In this document: positions 1 through 5,962 of the stretch, in pieces
Numbering within the stretch: position 1 is the stretch's first letter
Layout of the letters: every line of letters begins with the position of its first letter
Source: Coriobacteriales bacterium
GTDB lineage: Bacteria > Actinomycetota > Coriobacteriia > Coriobacteriales > UBA8131
Direction of reading: 5' to 3'
Length of the DNA: 6,207 nucleotides
Assembly: GCA_031254255.1 (NCBI GenBank)
Contig: JAIRUT010000068.1
Span: 1 to 6,207 of the forward strand
Program-made: the position numbers and the translations under genes
The notes under the pieces: model-generated
Told to the model about the DNA's origin: nothing
What the model saw: the letters and a program-made list of their open reading frames with translations, nothing else
The model's database searches: none

Positions 1-803
1 GCGACAATACTATAAATAAAGTAGAGTAGTATTACGTTTATATCATCAAATCCCGCTGATTTGGCCTTGAGAAGAATGAAGACGTTTGATGAATTACCTA
101 ATGTAAAAATGAAAACGACGAATAGATATAATTTGAGCTGTCCGTCTATTTGCTTAACGTTTTTCCAGAATGGCTCTCGCTCTTTTCGTTCTTTGCGCTC
201 CGGCGGATTCTTTTTCTGCTTGACAAAGGCAAACATCACCAGGCCCAAAACAGCGGGAATTATTGAAAAGGCGAACAGGCTTTTATAATCAAAACCATTG
301 CCGTTCAATGAGCTTAAAACAAAAAATGTAATCATAATACCGACTGCTGTGCCCAGCATATCCAACGCTTTATGCAAACCAAATGCCCTACCCATGTTTT
401 CCTTGTCTGCACTTTCGCTTACAAGCACATCACGCGGAGCAGTTCGTATTCCCTTGCCCACCCTGTCAATGACCCGCGCAATCAAAATTCCAACCCACGA
501 AGCCGCGAATATCAGGGCAATTTTATAGATCAAACCTGTGGCGTAACCCGAAAAAGCAATGGCTTTTTTCTTTTGGAACTTATCGGTTGCATAACCACTG
601 AAAACTTTTAACAGGCTCGCAAGACTTTCTGCGATCCCCTCGATTATGCCAACCAAAGCCGGAGTAGCTCCGAATACTGAAACGAGATAAAGCGGAATAA
701 GCGGGTAGACCATTTCCGTGCTTATGTCAGTGAAAAAGCTGACCAAGCCAAGGAAAAAGATATTGATCAAACCCGTTTTTTTGGTTTTATTTTTACTGTC
801 CAT
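1..803 (-). CDS. MFS transporter, N-terminal part (runs off the left edge)
   Basis: This minus-strand frame is open from an ATG at 803 to the window edge and gives 267 residues without a stop. It is a membrane carrier of the major facilitator superfamily; the substrate cannot be read from the sequence. Residues 12-44 form a hydrophobic first segment with the string FFTDISTEMVYPLIPLYL. A motif-A-like loop between helices 2 and 3 is seen at residues 70-80 (SGYATDKFQKKK). Residues 110-150 contain RVIDRVGKGIRTAPRDVL, a conserved cytoplasmic stretch in one MFS subgroup. A charged central loop at 195-215 separates the two six-helix halves, and a further helix starts near 223. About 150 C-terminal residues must lie outside. 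A weak GGTGG lies 10 nt before the ATG, and the gene starts 39 nt after the ABC-F stop, so read-through from that gene is possible. It is much AT-richer than the ABC-F gene and Firmicutes-like in style, suggesting transfer. Family assignment is secure, function is not. Confidence 0.88.
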   Translation of the reverse strand, partial: MDSKNKTKKTGLINIFFLGLVSFFTDISTEMVYPLIPLYLVSVFGATPALVGIIEGIAESLASLLKVFSGYATDKFQKKKAIAFSGYATGLIYKIALIFAASWVGILIARVIDRVGKGIRTAPRDVLVSESADKENMGRAFGLHKALDMLGTAVGIMITFFVLSSLNGNGFDYKSLFAFSIIPAVLGLVMFAFVKQKKNPPERKERKEREPFWKNVKQIDGQLKLYLFVVFIFTLGNSSNVFILLKAKSAGFDDINVILLYFIYSIV

Positions 804-842
804 AGGGTCAATACCACCAGACGACGATAAACCTGTGAGTAC

Positions 843-2777
843 TCAGGGAGAGAGTAGCTCGGATAGTTCCAGCCAGAGCTCTTCCTGTTCTGCGAGCTGG
901 CTGCTGCTTAAATCCAGATTGGATTGGAGTTCGAGGAGCTTCAAGTAATCTGAGGGATCGGCCTGACCTAACTCCATCTTTTGCTTTTCCATCTGGGTTT
1001 GCAGTGATTTGAGCTTGCGTTCGCTTGCCGCCAACTGCTTCTTCAGTTTGTAGGATTCGGCATTGGTGAGCGTCACTTTTGGAGCGGCGTTTTCTACGGT
1101 GGAGGCAGAGACAGGAGCATTACCGATGCTTTGCGTTTGCTGATTTGCCGTTGCTGCATTGGCAGGCGGCACGCTACGGGAGCTTGGATCCCTGGTTACA
1201 CCCCGCCCAAAATCGCCGCTGTCCAGCAGCTCCAAGTATTCCTCCACGCCCCCCGGCAGATGCCGCAGCTTTCCATCGATGAGGGCAAACTGGTCATCTG
1301 TGACCCGCTCCATGAGATAACGGTCGTGGCTGACCATCAGCAGGGTACCCGGCCAGGAGTCAAGCAAGTCCTCCATGACTGCCAGCATGTCAGTATCCAT
1401 GTCATTGCCGGGCTCATCGAGGATCAGGACGTTCGGCTCATCAGCCAGGATCAACAGCAGCTGCAGTCTACGCTTCTGACCACCGGAAAGGTCGCCCACA
1501 TAGGATTGCAGATGTTCCCGTTGAAAACCGAGACGCTCCAGCAGCTTGCTGGTCGTAACCTCCTTGCCGTCAATGATCAGTCGCGTCTTGTGACGGCCCA
1601 GCACCTCGCGAACCCTGTCTTTGGCAAGCCCTTCCAGCTCCTCCAAGCGCTGGGAGAGAACGGAGAGCTTGACACTCTTGCCAGTCTTTAAGTATCCGGA
1701 AGTCGGTTCCAAGCGGCTGCTGAGGATGTTCAGGAGGGTGGTCTTGCCCGAGCCGTTCTCACCGAGGATGCCGATCCTGTCCCCCGGGCCGATCAACCAG
1801 TTCAGATTGTCGATCACGGTCTGGTTGCAGCTGCCGTTACCGTCGTCGTTACCATCGCCGTTGCCGTCGCCGTTGCCGTCGTCGTTGCCGTAGCGCTGGC
1901 TGACGCTCACGAGCTCCAACACCTGCTTGCCGAGACGCGTCACAGCTGCCCGCTTGAGCTCCAAGCTGTTACGCAAGGGCGGATCGTTTTCGATCAGCTC
2001 CAAGGCAGCCTTAATATGAAACTTCGGCTTGGTGGAGCGTGCGCGGGCACCACGGGAAAGCCAAGCCAGCTCCTTGCGAATCATGTTCTGGCGCCTCTCC
2101 TCAGCCACCCGTGCCTGGCGCTCCCGCTCCACCCGTTGCTGGATGTAAGCCGAGAAGCCGCCTTCAAAAGGCTCGACCGTGGAATCGTGGACCTCCCACA
2201 TGGAAAGCGCCACTTCATCCAGAAACCAACGGTCATGGGTGATCACCAACAACGCCCCGGCCTTGCGTTGCCAGCGCGTCCTCAGATGCTCGGCCAGCCA
2301 AGTGATGGCCAGAATGTCCAGATGATTAGTGGGCTCGTCCAGCATCAGGATGTCCCAGTCTTGGACCAGCAGGCCTGCCAAATCGACACGGCGGCGCTGG
2401 CCACCGGAAAGGTTGGCGATCTGAGCCTCCCAAGGGATATCGCTGATCAGAGCCTCGATGACGCCTCGCGTCTCACGGTCAGCCGCCCAAGTGTATTCAG
2501 GGGCATCTCCAACCACAGAGAAGTGCACCGTCTGCCCGTCGTCCAGCACATCGGCCTGCCTGAGTGTCCCAATTCTCGGGGATCCACTGGGAATAACCTC
2601 GCCACTGTCCGGCGGATAATTACCAGACAGCACATTCAACAGGGTAGATTTGCCGTCGCCATTGCGTCCAACAATGCCGATCCGATCCCCCTCATTGATA
2701 CCAAGCGTGACCATATCCAGCACCCTTTTGGCTGGATACTCCACGGATATGTCCTTAGCGCTGAGTAGAATTGCCAT
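843..2777 (-). CDS. ABC-F family ATPase, Uup-like, with internal Gly/Asn/Asp repeat
   Basis: This is a 644-residue soluble protein with two ABC domains and no membrane segments, the layout of ABC-F ATPases that act on the ribosome. Domain 1 has Walker A GRNGDGKST (37-45), signature LSGGQ (123-127), Walker B ending DEPTNHLD (to 154) and H-loop His181. The linker contains a basic stretch LAWLSRGARARSTKPK (237-252), the region that contacts P-site tRNA in this family. Domain 2 has GENGSGKTT (339-347), LSGGQ (430-434), Walker B with DEPGNDMD (to 461) and His484. A C-terminal charged coiled coil (about 563-644) is typical of Uup. Residues 297-316 are a GN(D/G)D repeat inserted early in domain 2. 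The frame stays open upstream to a TTG at 2867, but ATG 2777 gives the family N-terminus MAILLSAKDISVEYP. AAAGG directly abuts this ATG, so the ribosome site is poor and a leaderless or short-leader transcript is possible. A Uup-like role is likely; antibiotic-resistance ABC-F is less likely. Confidence 0.93.
   Translation of the reverse strand: MAILLSAKDISVEYPAKRVLDMVTLGINEGDRIGIVGRNGDGKSTLLNVLSGNYPPDSGEVIPSGSPRIGTLRQADVLDDGQTVHFSVVGDAPEYTWAADRETRGVIEALISDIPWEAQIANLSGGQRRRVDLAGLLVQDWDILMLDEPTNHLDILAITWLAEHLRTRWQRKAGALLVITHDRWFLDEVALSMWEVHDSTVEPFEGGFSAYIQQRVERERQARVAEERRQNMIRKELAWLSRGARARSTKPKFHIKAALELIENDPPLRNSLELKRAAVTRLGKQVLELVSVSQRYGNDDGNGDGNGDGNDDGNGSCNQTVIDNLNWLIGPGDRIGILGENGSGKTTLLNILSSRLEPTSGYLKTGKSVKLSVLSQRLEELEGLAKDRVREVLGRHKTRLIIDGKEVTTSKLLERLGFQREHLQSYVGDLSGGQKRRLQLLLILADEPNVLILDEPGNDMDTDMLAVMEDLLDSWPGTLLMVSHDRYLMERVTDDQFALIDGKLRHLPGGVEEYLELLDSGDFGRGVTRDPSSRSVPPANAATANQQTQSIGNAPVSASTVENAAPKVTLTNAESYKLKKQLAASERKLKSLQTQMEKQKMELGQADPSDYLKLLELQSNLDLSSSQLAEQEELWLELSELLSP
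1830..1889 (-). repeat. In-frame 12-bp tandem repeat (5 copies) in the ABC-F gene
   Basis: Read on the minus strand, five consecutive 12-bp units of the form GGY AAC GRC RRC encode GNDD, GNGD, GNGD, GNDD and GNGS (residues 297-316). Copies differ only at a few positions. The array sits between RYG and QTVIDNL, the turn just before Walker A of the second ABC domain, where relatives have only a few residues. Because the unit is a multiple of three, copy-number change would lengthen the loop without breaking the frame. Confidence 0.9.
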
Positions 2778-2865
2778 CCTTTGATGATAACCTATGAGGC
2801 GGGCAAGCTTTTGTAGCAACAAAGTTGAGTTGAGGTGACAATCCATGTGGAAATGCCCAAAATAC

Positions 2866-2882
2866 AAGCAGAACCCCTGCTT
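2866..2882 (-). promoter_or_regulatory. Possible hairpin in the ABC-F leader
   Basis: A perfect 6-bp inverted repeat (AAGCAG / CTGCTT) with a 5-nt loop lies about 90 nt before the ABC-F start. If the ABC-F gene is transcribed from a TAGTAT box on the minus strand at 2894-2889, this hairpin would sit at the very 5' end of the mRNA. On the minus strand it is followed by TGTATTTTGG, which is too weak a U-tract for a convincing terminator. Its role is unknown and it may be chance. Confidence 0.25.
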
Positions 2883-2937
2883 AACTTCATACTATTACAA
2901 ACTTAATCTTGTAACTTCGTAAAAGTTAGGATAGTAT
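2882..2937. promoter_or_regulatory. Cluster of inverted and direct repeats, candidate operator
   Basis: Several overlapping repeats occupy this AT-rich stretch. TAACTT (2912-2917) and AAGTTA (2923-2928) form a perfect palindrome with a 5-bp gap inside the promoter spacer. TTACAA (2895-2900) and TTGTAA (2909-2914) form a second inverted pair. ATACTAT (2889-2895) and ATAGTAT (2931-2937) form a third, outer pair. TAACTTC also recurs directly at 2882 and 2912, exactly 30 bp apart, about three helical turns. Such nesting over a promoter is typical of autoregulated toxin-antitoxin operons. The binding protein is inferred, not known. Confidence 0.45.
2909..2937 (+). promoter_or_regulatory. Promoter of the toxin-antitoxin operon
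   Basis: A -35-like TTGTAA (2909-2914) and a -10-like TAGTAT (2932-2937) are separated by 17 bp, each matching 4 of 6 consensus bases. Transcription would begin near 2944, leaving a leader of about 26 nt. That leader carries a good ribosome site, AAAGGA (2957-2962), 7 nt before the antitoxin ATG at 2970. The -35/-10 spacer holds a perfect inverted repeat, which suggests repression at this site. Confidence 0.5.
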
Positions 2938-2969
2938 TGTGGATGCAACAGCATTGAAAGGATGGCATC

Positions 2970-3446
2970 ATGGAGCTAGTTACCATAAAACTCAGCCAGA
3001 ACTCATGGCAAGAAGGGCTCTCCAACAAAGACTACATTGACATGGCCAGTAGCAACTGGCGTACTGATCCGAGACGGATGATTGGCTGCGACAATGTCAT
3101 CATTCTCAGCCCAAGATCAAAGATTGTTGCAGTCGGCAAAATTAAAAGCATCAGCAAAGAGAATGACCGACGTATCAGTTTCAATGCCACAGTAGATGAT
3201 GGCAAGCAATCATGGATCGGTCGATTTGCTGATAGAAACCAGTCAAGAAACCCAATCGCCTATTTCGATGCTTATGACTTTGAGCATAATCACTTGATCA
3301 ATAAACCGGAACGATCAGAAGCTGCAAGCAAAGAAGTCTTACCGCATAAGAAAAAAACCATCGCTGATCTCTTTGAGGGTTATACGGGTGATTATCAGCC
3401 ACAAGAAATGGACTGGGGTAGCCCTGTTGGAAAGGAAATGTGGTGA
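2970..3446 (+). CDS. MazE-type antitoxin with an unusual N-terminal domain
   Basis: This 158-residue protein is the likely antitoxin for the MazF gene that overlaps its end. Residues 130-158 (TIADLFEGYTGDY, then DWGSPVGKEMW) closely match the C-terminal toxin-neutralising tail of MazE; from memory E. coli MazE ends in a TLAELV segment and IDWGEPKDKEVW. In MazE this tail winds along MazF and covers its active site. The first 115 or so residues are not the short AbrB-like swapped hairpin of MazE. They look like a compact alpha/beta domain, with NWRTDPRRMIGCDNVIIL (29-46), a VAVGKIKSI strand (53-61), SWIGRF (81-86) and NPIAYF (94-99). By eye this pattern resembles small PUA/EVE-like barrel domains, but that is only a guess. 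Residues 107-128 are a charged, probably flexible linker. The ATG has AAAGGA 7 nt upstream. Antitoxin role is likely from tail plus position; N-domain function is unknown. Confidence 0.8.
   Translation: MELVTIKLSQNSWQEGLSNKDYIDMASSNWRTDPRRMIGCDNVIILSPRSKIVAVGKIKSISKENDRRISFNATVDDGKQSWIGRFADRNQSRNPIAYFDAYDFEHNHLINKPERSEAASKEVLPHKKKTIADLFEGYTGDYQPQEMDWGSPVGKEMW
3431..3436 (+). promoter_or_regulatory. mazF: Ribosome binding site of mazF, inside the antitoxin gene
   Basis: AAAGGA lies inside the last codons of the antitoxin. It is 6 nt from the GTG at 3443 but only 3 nt from the earlier in-frame GTG at 3440. The spacing favours 3443 and gives a GTGA-type 4-nt overlap with the antitoxin stop, consistent with translational coupling. 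Confidence 0.6.
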
Positions 3447-3775
3447 TCGTACCTTCCCAAGGAGACATAATAAGTATCAACTTCGACCCAACGGTCGGTC
3501 ATGAACCTCAAGGCAAAAGACCTGCACTTGTAATAAGTGCAGACGACTTCAATCAAAGGTCAAGCCTCACAGTTGTTGCCCCTATTACAAGAACAAACAA
3601 TTCATACCCCCTGCATGTCAGGATCGGTTCAGAAAGTGATGTAGAAGGTTTCGCCTGCCTTGAACAAATGCGATCCCTGGACCTTTCGAGCCGCAGTTTC
3701 ACAAAGCTTGGCAACGCCAGCAACGAAGAGCTGAATAAAGCTCTGGAGATAGCTACTGCAATTTTTGGATCATGA
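3443..3775 (+). CDS. mazF: Type II toxin MazF/PemK, mRNA interferase
   Basis: This 110-residue protein matches the MazF/PemK family over its full usual length; members cut single-stranded RNA at short motifs and stop translation. Visible family features are GDIISINFDPTVGHE near the N-terminus (Gly7, Asp8, Phe14-Pro16, Glu21), the KRPALVIS strand with Arg26, and APIT with Thr49. These align with Glu24, Arg29 and Thr52 of E. coli MazF, residues of its active site. EQMRSLDL (74-81) matches the conserved DQVKSI segment, and the C-terminal helix ends at the gene end. No key residue is missing, so the toxin should be active. The start is one of two adjacent GTG codons (3440 or 3443). The gene overlaps the antitoxin stop by 4 nt and follows it in one operon. 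The cleavage motif cannot be predicted from the sequence. Confidence 0.93.
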   Translation: MIVPSQGDIISINFDPTVGHEPQGKRPALVISADDFNQRSSLTVVAPITRTNNSYPLHVRIGSESDVEGFACLEQMRSLDLSSRSFTKLGNASNEELNKALEIATAIFGS

Positions 3776-3817
3776 TACTGCAAATCTTCTCGACAACTGG
3801 AAATCATAACGGTAAAC

Positions 3818-3847
3818 TTGCGTGTGAGTGAGTGTGTGAGTTATACT
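3818..3847 (+). promoter_or_regulatory. Promoter of the Fic gene with 8-bp direct repeats in the spacer
   Basis: TTGCGT (3818-3823) and TATACT (3842-3847, 5 of 6 consensus bases) are 18 bp apart. The spacer holds two copies of GTGTGAGT (3822-3829 and 3834-3841) at a 12-bp period. Transcription would start near 3854, giving a leader of about 40 nt and a GGAG ribosome site (3885-3888) 7 nt before the ATG at 3896. The repeats could bind the HTH domain of the Fic protein itself. Confidence 0.5.
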
Positions 3848-3895
3848 TTCATGTATCAAGTCGCTCTACAACAGCCAAGATCACGGAGTCGCAGA

Positions 3896-4810
3896 ATGAA
3901 GGACAAGTATCATCTCTCCAGAGAGGAGAATGTGTTTCTGGCTAAGAAGCGTTGGCCAGACAGTATCTACAGTGGCATGCAGATGGAAAACCGTAATGTC
4001 ACCTTTCCGCAGACCTTGACTATCCTTGAGGGTATCAATGTTCCCGGAGTCACCGTCAGTGATATCCAAGCCATTCTGAATATGCGTGATGCCTGGCGGT
4101 TTCTGATCGATACCCTGGATGACCAACTGGACATCAGTTACTTGTGCAAAATCCAAGAAAGAGTTGCTTTTCGCGAGGCCTTGACTTGGGGAGAACTGCG
4201 AAGTGGCACAATTGGTATCAGTGGCACGAACTATATTCCACCCATTCCGGATTCACAGAAAGTGGAAGAAGAGCTAGCAGCCATATTGAAAGCTGATGCA
4301 TCACAAACCCAAAAGTCACTCCAAGTGTTTTGTTGGGCTGCACGCAAGCAGCTTTTTTGGGATGGAAACAAGCGCACCGCTATGTTAGCCGCCAACAAGA
4401 TACTGATTGAGGCTGGTGCAGGTATTCTGTTCGTCACTGATCAGTACATGCTGGAATTCAGCGCTTTGTTAACCGGATTCTATGAATTCGAAAATGCCTA
4501 TGAACTCCAAGATTTCCTCTACAACAAAGCAATATTTGGTATGGATAACAGGATTGGGTTTGTTGTTGGCGGAATACATTCGGATTCAGTAACTAACACA
4601 TTCAATCCCACACCTCACAACAGAGCGCACATTAGTCCTCGCACAGCGGCTTGGCTAAAATCTGAACGACAGGCAAAGGGCTATACACAGAAGAGCTTGG
4701 CTTCTGCTATTGATGTTGCCACTAGCACCTTAGCAAACATCGAACAGGGGCAACGCAAGGGTTCTGATGAGGTATGGCAAAAAATCGAAATGGAACTGAC
4801 AAAACGGTAA
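3896..4810 (+). CDS. Fic/Doc-family protein with C-terminal XRE helix-turn-helix
   Basis: This 304-residue protein joins a Fic domain to a DNA-binding domain. Fic enzymes transfer AMP or another phosphate-containing group to target proteins. The active-site motif is at residues 152-161, QLFWDGNKRT; the usual first residue is a catalytic His but here the codon at 4349-4351 is CAG (Gln). Lys in GNKR resembles Doc rather than AMPylating HPFxxGNGR enzymes. A flap-like segment GTIGISGTNYIPP lies at 105-117. TLTILEG (40-46) is a near match to the inhibitory (S/T)xxxE(G/N) helix but out of register by one. Residues 246-304 form an XRE-type HTH (ERQAKGYTQKSLASAID, then TLANIEQG), probably for autoregulation. 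The frame is open back to a TTG at 3818, but ATG 3896 has GGAG 7 nt upstream and a promoter lies within the extra stretch. It starts 120 nt after mazF. Fold assignment is firm; enzymatic activity is doubtful. Confidence 0.9.
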   Translation: MKDKYHLSREENVFLAKKRWPDSIYSGMQMENRNVTFPQTLTILEGINVPGVTVSDIQAILNMRDAWRFLIDTLDDQLDISYLCKIQERVAFREALTWGELRSGTIGISGTNYIPPIPDSQKVEEELAAILKADASQTQKSLQVFCWAARKQLFWDGNKRTAMLAANKILIEAGAGILFVTDQYMLEFSALLTGFYEFENAYELQDFLYNKAIFGMDNRIGFVVGGIHSDSVTNTFNPTPHNRAHISPRTAAWLKSERQAKGYTQKSLASAIDVATSTLANIEQGQRKGSDEVWQKIEMELTKR

Positions 4811-4841
4811 TGCTTGCATAGTACATAGAAACGAGGGAGTT

Positions 4842-5267
4842 ATGTCTGGAACAATGAGCGTCTTACAGGCTATCGAAACACGGCATTCGATCCGTCGCTA
4901 TACAGATCAAGTGGTTGATGCGGCCGTTCTTGATGAACTGCAGGTTTGCGTTGATCAGTGCAATGCAGATAGTAATCTTCACATGCAGTTGATACGCAAC
5001 GACGGGACAGCTTTCAAGAGCCTGCTCGGACGTGTTAACTTCAGTGGCGTCAACAACTATCTGGCGCTGGCTGGCCCAGATGATGAGTCCTTGGACGAGA
5101 AGTGTGGTTACTACGGGGAAAAGGGTGCGGAGAAAAGGGTGCGGGCGCTACTTGTTTTGCGCCGCTTTATCCGCAGAATGATTCCGGCCACCACACTGAG
5201 CAGGCAGGCTGTGGCTAGCATGATAGCCCAACTTGCCCCCATATCTATCCAAAATTGCAGGGGATAG
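4842..5267 (+). pseudogene. Nitroreductase-family gene, 3' truncated and fused to antisense sequence
   Basis: The first 94 residues look like an FMN-dependent nitroreductase of the short type: VLQAIETRHSIRRYTDQVV (7-25) holds the Arg14, Ser16 and Arg18 positions that bind the FMN phosphate, and LDEKCGYYGEK (84-94) matches the conserved segment before the central helix. In relatives this continues with a stretch like LVLYAQxLGLNTCW and some 80 more residues. Here homology stops at Lys94 (about 5123), and the remaining 47 residues simply read the antisense strand of the DUF1461 gene to a chance stop. The second half of the flavin site is therefore missing and the product is probably inactive. 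A strong ribosome site, GAGGGAG (4833-4839), lies just before the ATG, and the gene follows the Fic stop by 31 nt, so co-transcription is plausible. An ORF caller would report it as an intact 141-residue gene. Confidence 0.75.
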
Positions 5268-5902
5268 GTGCAGATCAGCAGGGAATCGGCGCTGAATGTC
5301 CAGCTACCTTCGGCGAAGAAGAGGCTGTGCAGCCAAGCAAACAGGGCATCAAAGTTCAGGTAACCAATGGCCGCCACGACCAAGCAAAGAATGAATGTCG
5401 ATATCCCACCAACCAGCAATGCGGTGCCCAGTTGGCGGTAGGCCCGACGGTAAACCAACAGGACAAACAGGAATATCAATATCAGGCTGGTAAACAGGGT
5501 AAATATCCGCAGGCCCTCGAAGACCGTGCGAACATCCTGCATGTGAGAGACGACATCGGGAGGATAACTGATCGTCTCATCATCCCCTACCGGCATGACG
5601 GCATTGCGGTCCCCAGCCACAAAAGCCAGGCCAACAAGGGCGTTATCAACCAACTCATCCTTGGATAAGGGAGAGGCCTCCGCATCAACCGTTCGCTCTG
5701 CCCAAAACGCAGTCATGAAGGGAGCCTTTAGAATGGTGAATGTAATGCTGACCAGCCAGACGGCCAGAAAGATCGTGAATAGCACAGTGAGGAACTTAAA
5801 CAACTTGGACAATGGCTTCCCCTGGATGATCACCCTGCCATCGATTTCTTTCGTTTTGTCCTCGGTCCCCAAGTTGGCTTCCAAATCTGCACTTCCAACC
5901 AT
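5111..5902 (-). CDS. DUF1461 (TIGR01906-like) integral membrane protein
   Basis: This 263-residue protein has a charged N-terminus of about 32 residues and four clear hydrophobic segments at roughly 33-58, 131-151, 158-179 and 222-244. Between the first and second is an extracytoplasmic-looking domain of about 70 residues. Family hallmarks are SHMQDVRTVF (119-128), matching the HMxDV motif just before the second helix, and HSLFFAEGSWTF (192-203) before the last helix. The family has no established function. The stop codon (TAG, 5113-5111) and the last few residues, with the peptide FSAPFSP, come from the direct repeat and from antisense nitroreductase sequence, so the native C-terminus was probably replaced. 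The frame is open for about 22 codons upstream but offers no other ATG, GTG or TTG start. The ribosome site is weak: GAAGGG lies 12 nt from the ATG. It lies 131 nt downstream of truA on the same strand. Confidence 0.85.
   Translation of the reverse strand: MVGSADLEANLGTEDKTKEIDGRVIIQGKPLSKLFKFLTVLFTIFLAVWLVSITFTILKAPFMTAFWAERTVDAEASPLSKDELVDNALVGLAFVAGDRNAVMPVGDDETISYPPDVVSHMQDVRTVFEGLRIFTLFTSLILIFLFVLLVYRRAYRQLGTALLVGGISTFILCLVVAAIGYLNFDALFAWLHSLFFAEGSWTFSADSLLICTYPLQFWIDMGASWAIMLATACLLSVVAGIILRIKRRKTSSARTLFSAPFSP
5118..5144. repeat. 13-bp direct repeat (14-bp period) at the nitroreductase/DUF1461 junction
   Basis: GAAAAGGGTGCGG occurs at 5118-5130 and again at 5132-5144 with one base between. 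It lies exactly where nitroreductase homology ends. Short tandem duplications of this kind are common scars of illegitimate joining or replication slippage. Confidence 0.85.
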
Positions 5903-5962
5903 CAGTAACCACGACCCTTCAACAGCCTTAAGCCTGTCATCAGCCAGAATACCTGCCGTATG

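Noticed and set aside
836..845. Perfect 10-bp palindrome TGAGTACTCA covering the ABC-F stop codon.
   Set aside because: No loop, no U-tract and no neighbouring half-sites. Several 10-bp palindromes are expected by chance in 6 kb, so it is not called a terminator or operator.
2016..2768. Long open frame of 250 codons on the plus strand opposite the ABC-F gene.
   Set aside because: It is antisense to well-conserved ABC domain 1, has no ribosome site, and its product is low-complexity and unlike any family I know. It is a codon-bias shadow.
3769..3780. Short palindrome ATCATGAT at the mazF stop, considered as a terminator.
   Set aside because: The stem is only 4 bp with no loop and no T-run follows.
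3818..3895. N-terminal extension of the Fic protein from TTG 3818 or ATG 3851.
   Set aside because: The extra residues match nothing in the family, and the stretch contains the likely promoter. ATG 3896 has a well-placed GGAG ribosome site.
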